From: JBGPOS01 sp041488155
GTDB lineage: Bacteria > Chloroflexota > Dehalococcoidia > Tepidiformales > Tepidiformaceae
DNA length: 15,352 bases
NCBI GenBank assembly: GCA_041488155.1
Contig: JBGPOS010000079.1
Span: forward strand, 1 to 15,352
Direction of reading: 5' to 3'
How positions within the stretch are numbered: the stretch's first letter is position 1; each line of letters opens with the position of its first letter. Shown one piece after another: positions 13,540 through 15,352 of the stretch. Below the pieces are notes generated by a model. The model ran no database searches. It had not been told where the DNA came from and saw only the letters and a list, made by a program, of their open reading frames with translations. The position numbers and the translations under genes were made by a program.

Positions 13540-15352
13540 TTACACGACGCGCGCGAATGAGCCTCGCGTGGGGTCTTTCGTGACCTCGATGCGGCGGTCG
13601 AAGCGTTCGCGGAGTTCTTCGATGTGGGTGACCACGAGGATAAGGCGGAAGTCTGCAGAGATTGCGGTGAGGGCCTCCACAAGGCGGTCGATGCCCTCCG
13701 CGTCCTGGCTGCCGAAGCCCTCGTCGATGATGAGCGTGGGAAGTTCTGCTCCGGCTCGTTCGGCGAGGAGCCGGGCGAGGGCTATACGAAGCGCGAAGTC
13801 GACCCGAAAGGCCTCGCCCCCGCTGTACATCTCGTAGTCGCGGGTCCCAAGGTCGTCGCTGATGCGAATGTCGAGCGTCTCGACCATGCCGCGGGTGGCC
13901 GACTCGCGCAGGGTAGTCAAGGCGACGTGGATGCGTCCGCCGGTCATGCGGTCGAGCATGTCATTGGCGGTGCGGTCGATGCGGGGGAGTGCCTGGTCGA
14001 TGAGCATGGCCTGGACCCCGTCTTTGCCGAAGGCACGCCAGAGGTCGCCATAAAGCGACTCCTCTTCGCCGAGAGCGCTCGCCTGGTCGAGGGCCGCCTC
14101 AACGCTTGTCTGGAGGTCCCGCAAGGTCTGCTGCTGTTGCTCCAGCCGTCCCTGCTTGCGAGCGAGGTCGGCTTCCTCCTGGCGGGCCGCCGCGAGCTCT
14201 GTCTCGCCGGCGTTCAGTCGAGGCGCGACGTCGCTGGCTGCAGCGAGGGCCTCGCTGGCGGCAGCCGCCACACTTTGGGCGGTGGCGAGGTCTCCGCGGC
14301 GCGATTCGAGGTCCCGCTCCTCTCGCTCGACCTGAACACCGAGGTTGGCAGACCGCTCACCCGCCATCAACCAGTCCCGATACGACTCCTCGACGCCGTC
14401 GAGCTGCAGCAGCTCCTGGCGAAGGGCCGCGTGGGCGGCGGAGTCGTACGCCGTCGCCAGGAGCGCACTGCGGGCATTCGCAAGTCGGCCGTGGGCTTCG
14501 ACAGCGAATGCACAGCTTGCGAGGATCTCTTCCGTGAGGTGGAGCGACTCGCTCAGCGCGGGGACGACCGTGGTGGCCTCCTCCGCGATGGTCAGGCGCT
14601 GATGGAGGTCGATTTCGCGGGCATGGAGGGAGTCTTTCCGCGACCGCAGGTCGCGTTGGAGCGCCGCGGCCTCGACACCGTGCAGGTCAGCCTCGGCTTT
14701 GGTCTGGGCCGACTTCTCGAGCGCCGCGTGATACTGATCGCCGAGAGTGCGGCGTTGCGCGGCGTACTCATCGCGGACGTGGTCGAGGTCGCCGGGGCTG
14801 AGTGGCTGGCGGCAGACCGGACAGACCGCGACTCCGTCGAGCTGGGCTGACCGCTCCTTGAGCTCCTGTGCGAGCTTTCGAAGTTGGCCGGCTTCCGAGT
14901 CCAGGCCGGCGCACCGCTCACGGAGGCGTTGGTCTGCAGCGACCGCGGCTTCCAGGCGTGTCTCGAGCGCGACGAGTTCGGCATGCTCGTCCCGGCAACT
15001 CCCCTCGTCCAGCCTGACTCCAGGGAGGGTGGCAGCCAGCGACTCCGCCCGCGAAAGGTTCTCTTGAAGGGTGGTGATGGCCGCGGTCAACCTCGTGCGC
15101 TCTCCGGCAATCTCGGTTTCGGCGGCGGCGATGGTCGACTCGTGCTGGCGCGCCTCGGCCTGCAAATCTGCGAGCCGGCGCTCGCTGGCGCGGACGGCGA
15201 GGAGGCGCTCGTGGCGAGCGGCCACCTGATCGCCTTCGGCAAGGAGGCGGGCGAGATCCGCCTGTTCGTGGTGCAGCCGTTCGATGGTCAGCTCGCAGGT
15301 GTCGACAGTGGCGCGGGCGGCGGTGGCGCGGTCTGTCGACGTTTGCGCTTCA
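13540..15352 (-). CDS. sbcC: SbcC/Rad50-type exonuclease ATPase subunit, N-terminus outside the window
   Basis: About 604 codons are visible and the frame stays open to the right edge, so the N-terminal Walker A half is missing from the window. The visible part starts in a long coiled coil rich in Glu, Ala, Arg and Leu. It then has the zinc hook VCPVCRQPL (codons near 14812-14823), and the returning coiled coil follows. The C-terminal ATPase half has the ABC signature YSGGEAFRVDFALRIALARLL, Walker B TLIIDEGFGSQD and the H-loop VVTH. This order is diagnostic of SbcC/Rad50, which works with the SbcD/Mre11 nuclease on DNA ends, hairpins and breaks. sbcD, usually adjacent upstream, is not visible. 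The stop is TAA at 13542-13540, just before the tRNA promoter. The length of the complete protein cannot be given. Confidence 0.93.
   Translation of the reverse strand, partial: EAQTSTDRATAARATVDTCELTIERLHHEQADLARLLAEGDQVAARHERLLAVRASERRLADLQAEARQHESTIAAAETEIAGERTRLTAAITTLQENLSRAESLAATLPGVRLDEGSCRDEHAELVALETRLEAAVAADQRLRERCAGLDSEAGQLRKLAQELKERSAQLDGVAVCPVCRQPLSPGDLDHVRDEYAAQRRTLGDQYHAALEKSAQTKAEADLHGVEAAALQRDLRSRKDSLHAREIDLHQRLTIAEEATTVVPALSESLHLTEEILASCAFAVEAHGRLANARSALLATAYDSAAHAALRQELLQLDGVEESYRDWLMAGERSANLGVQVEREERDLESRRGDLATAQSVAAAASEALAAASDVAPRLNAGETELAAARQEEADLARKQGRLEQQQQTLRDLQTSVEAALDQASALGEEESLYGDLWRAFGKDGVQAMLIDQALPRIDRTANDMLDRMTGGRIHVALTTLRESATRGMVETLDIRISDDLGTRDYEMYSGGEAFRVDFALRIALARLLAERAGAELPTLIIDEGFGSQDAEGIDRLVEALTAISADFRLILVVTHIEELRERFDRRIEVTKDPTRGSFARVV

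Noticed and set aside
13624..14850. Long plus-strand frame of 408 residues opposite sbcC
   Set aside because: It is antisense to a clear SbcC/Rad50 with zinc hook, signature and Walker B. Long antisense frames are common in GC-rich coding DNA, and this one shows no domain.
1..15352. CRISPR array, transposon or phage genes
   Set aside because: No short spaced direct repeats, no transposase or integrase motifs and no terminal inverted repeats with target duplications were seen. The only repeats are the diverged IPT coding units.

Overview
The window is GC-rich bacterial chromosomal DNA, densely coded and mostly housekeeping. CdaA plus a YbbR-domain protein for cyclic di-AMP, a GEMM-I cyclic di-GMP riboswitch, AT-rich -10 boxes placed directly before start codons, and a secreted IPT-repeat protein with a WxxY-rich C-terminal module together suggest a Chloroflexota-type genome, perhaps Dehalococcoidia-like. 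That assignment is an inference from style and content; no 16S or marker tree is available here.

Left edge (1-786, minus strand): the N-terminus of a membrane-anchored GGDEF protein runs off the left end. It is preceded by a well-formed cyclic di-GMP-I riboswitch (about 284-361) and a small zinc-ribbon gene (416-676). The region is divergent from the plus-strand cluster that follows.

Core cluster (787-8888, plus strand): argF (ornithine carbamoyltransferase), cdaA (diadenylate cyclase), a ybbR/cdaR-like regulator, der (ribosome-assembly GTPase), plsY and gpsA (first steps of phospholipid synthesis), a HEAT-repeat protein, a Nudix hydrolase and a GNAT acetyltransferase. Several junctions are 4-base ATGA or TTGA overlaps, which indicates translational coupling. 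argF and the HEAT gene each carry an extended -10 box exactly 7 bases before the ATG, so both are probably read as leaderless mRNAs, the second from an internal promoter. gpsA supplies glycerol-3-phosphate and plsY acylates it. cdaA and ybbR form the c-di-AMP synthesis and regulation pair.

Right part (9016-15352): a winged-helix plus AAA+ ATPase on the plus strand; a convergent 40-residue single-pass membrane protein; a stretch of about 270 bases with little in it; a secreted protein with seven IPT/TIG repeats (minus); an elongator-type tRNA-Met (minus) with its own promoter; and the C-terminal two thirds of an SbcC/Rad50-type nuclease ATPase (minus) running off the right end.

The main points of interest are the c-di-GMP riboswitch controlling a GGDEF gene next to c-di-AMP genes, the altered signature residues in several otherwise conserved enzymes (CdaA DGA to DMA, OTC HCLP to HDLP, GpsA GxGxxG to GxTxxG, Der NKxD to TKxD), the apparent leaderless promoters, the small membrane protein, and the IPT protein with its C-terminal module. 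I did not find a CRISPR array, phage, transposon or recognisable defence system.
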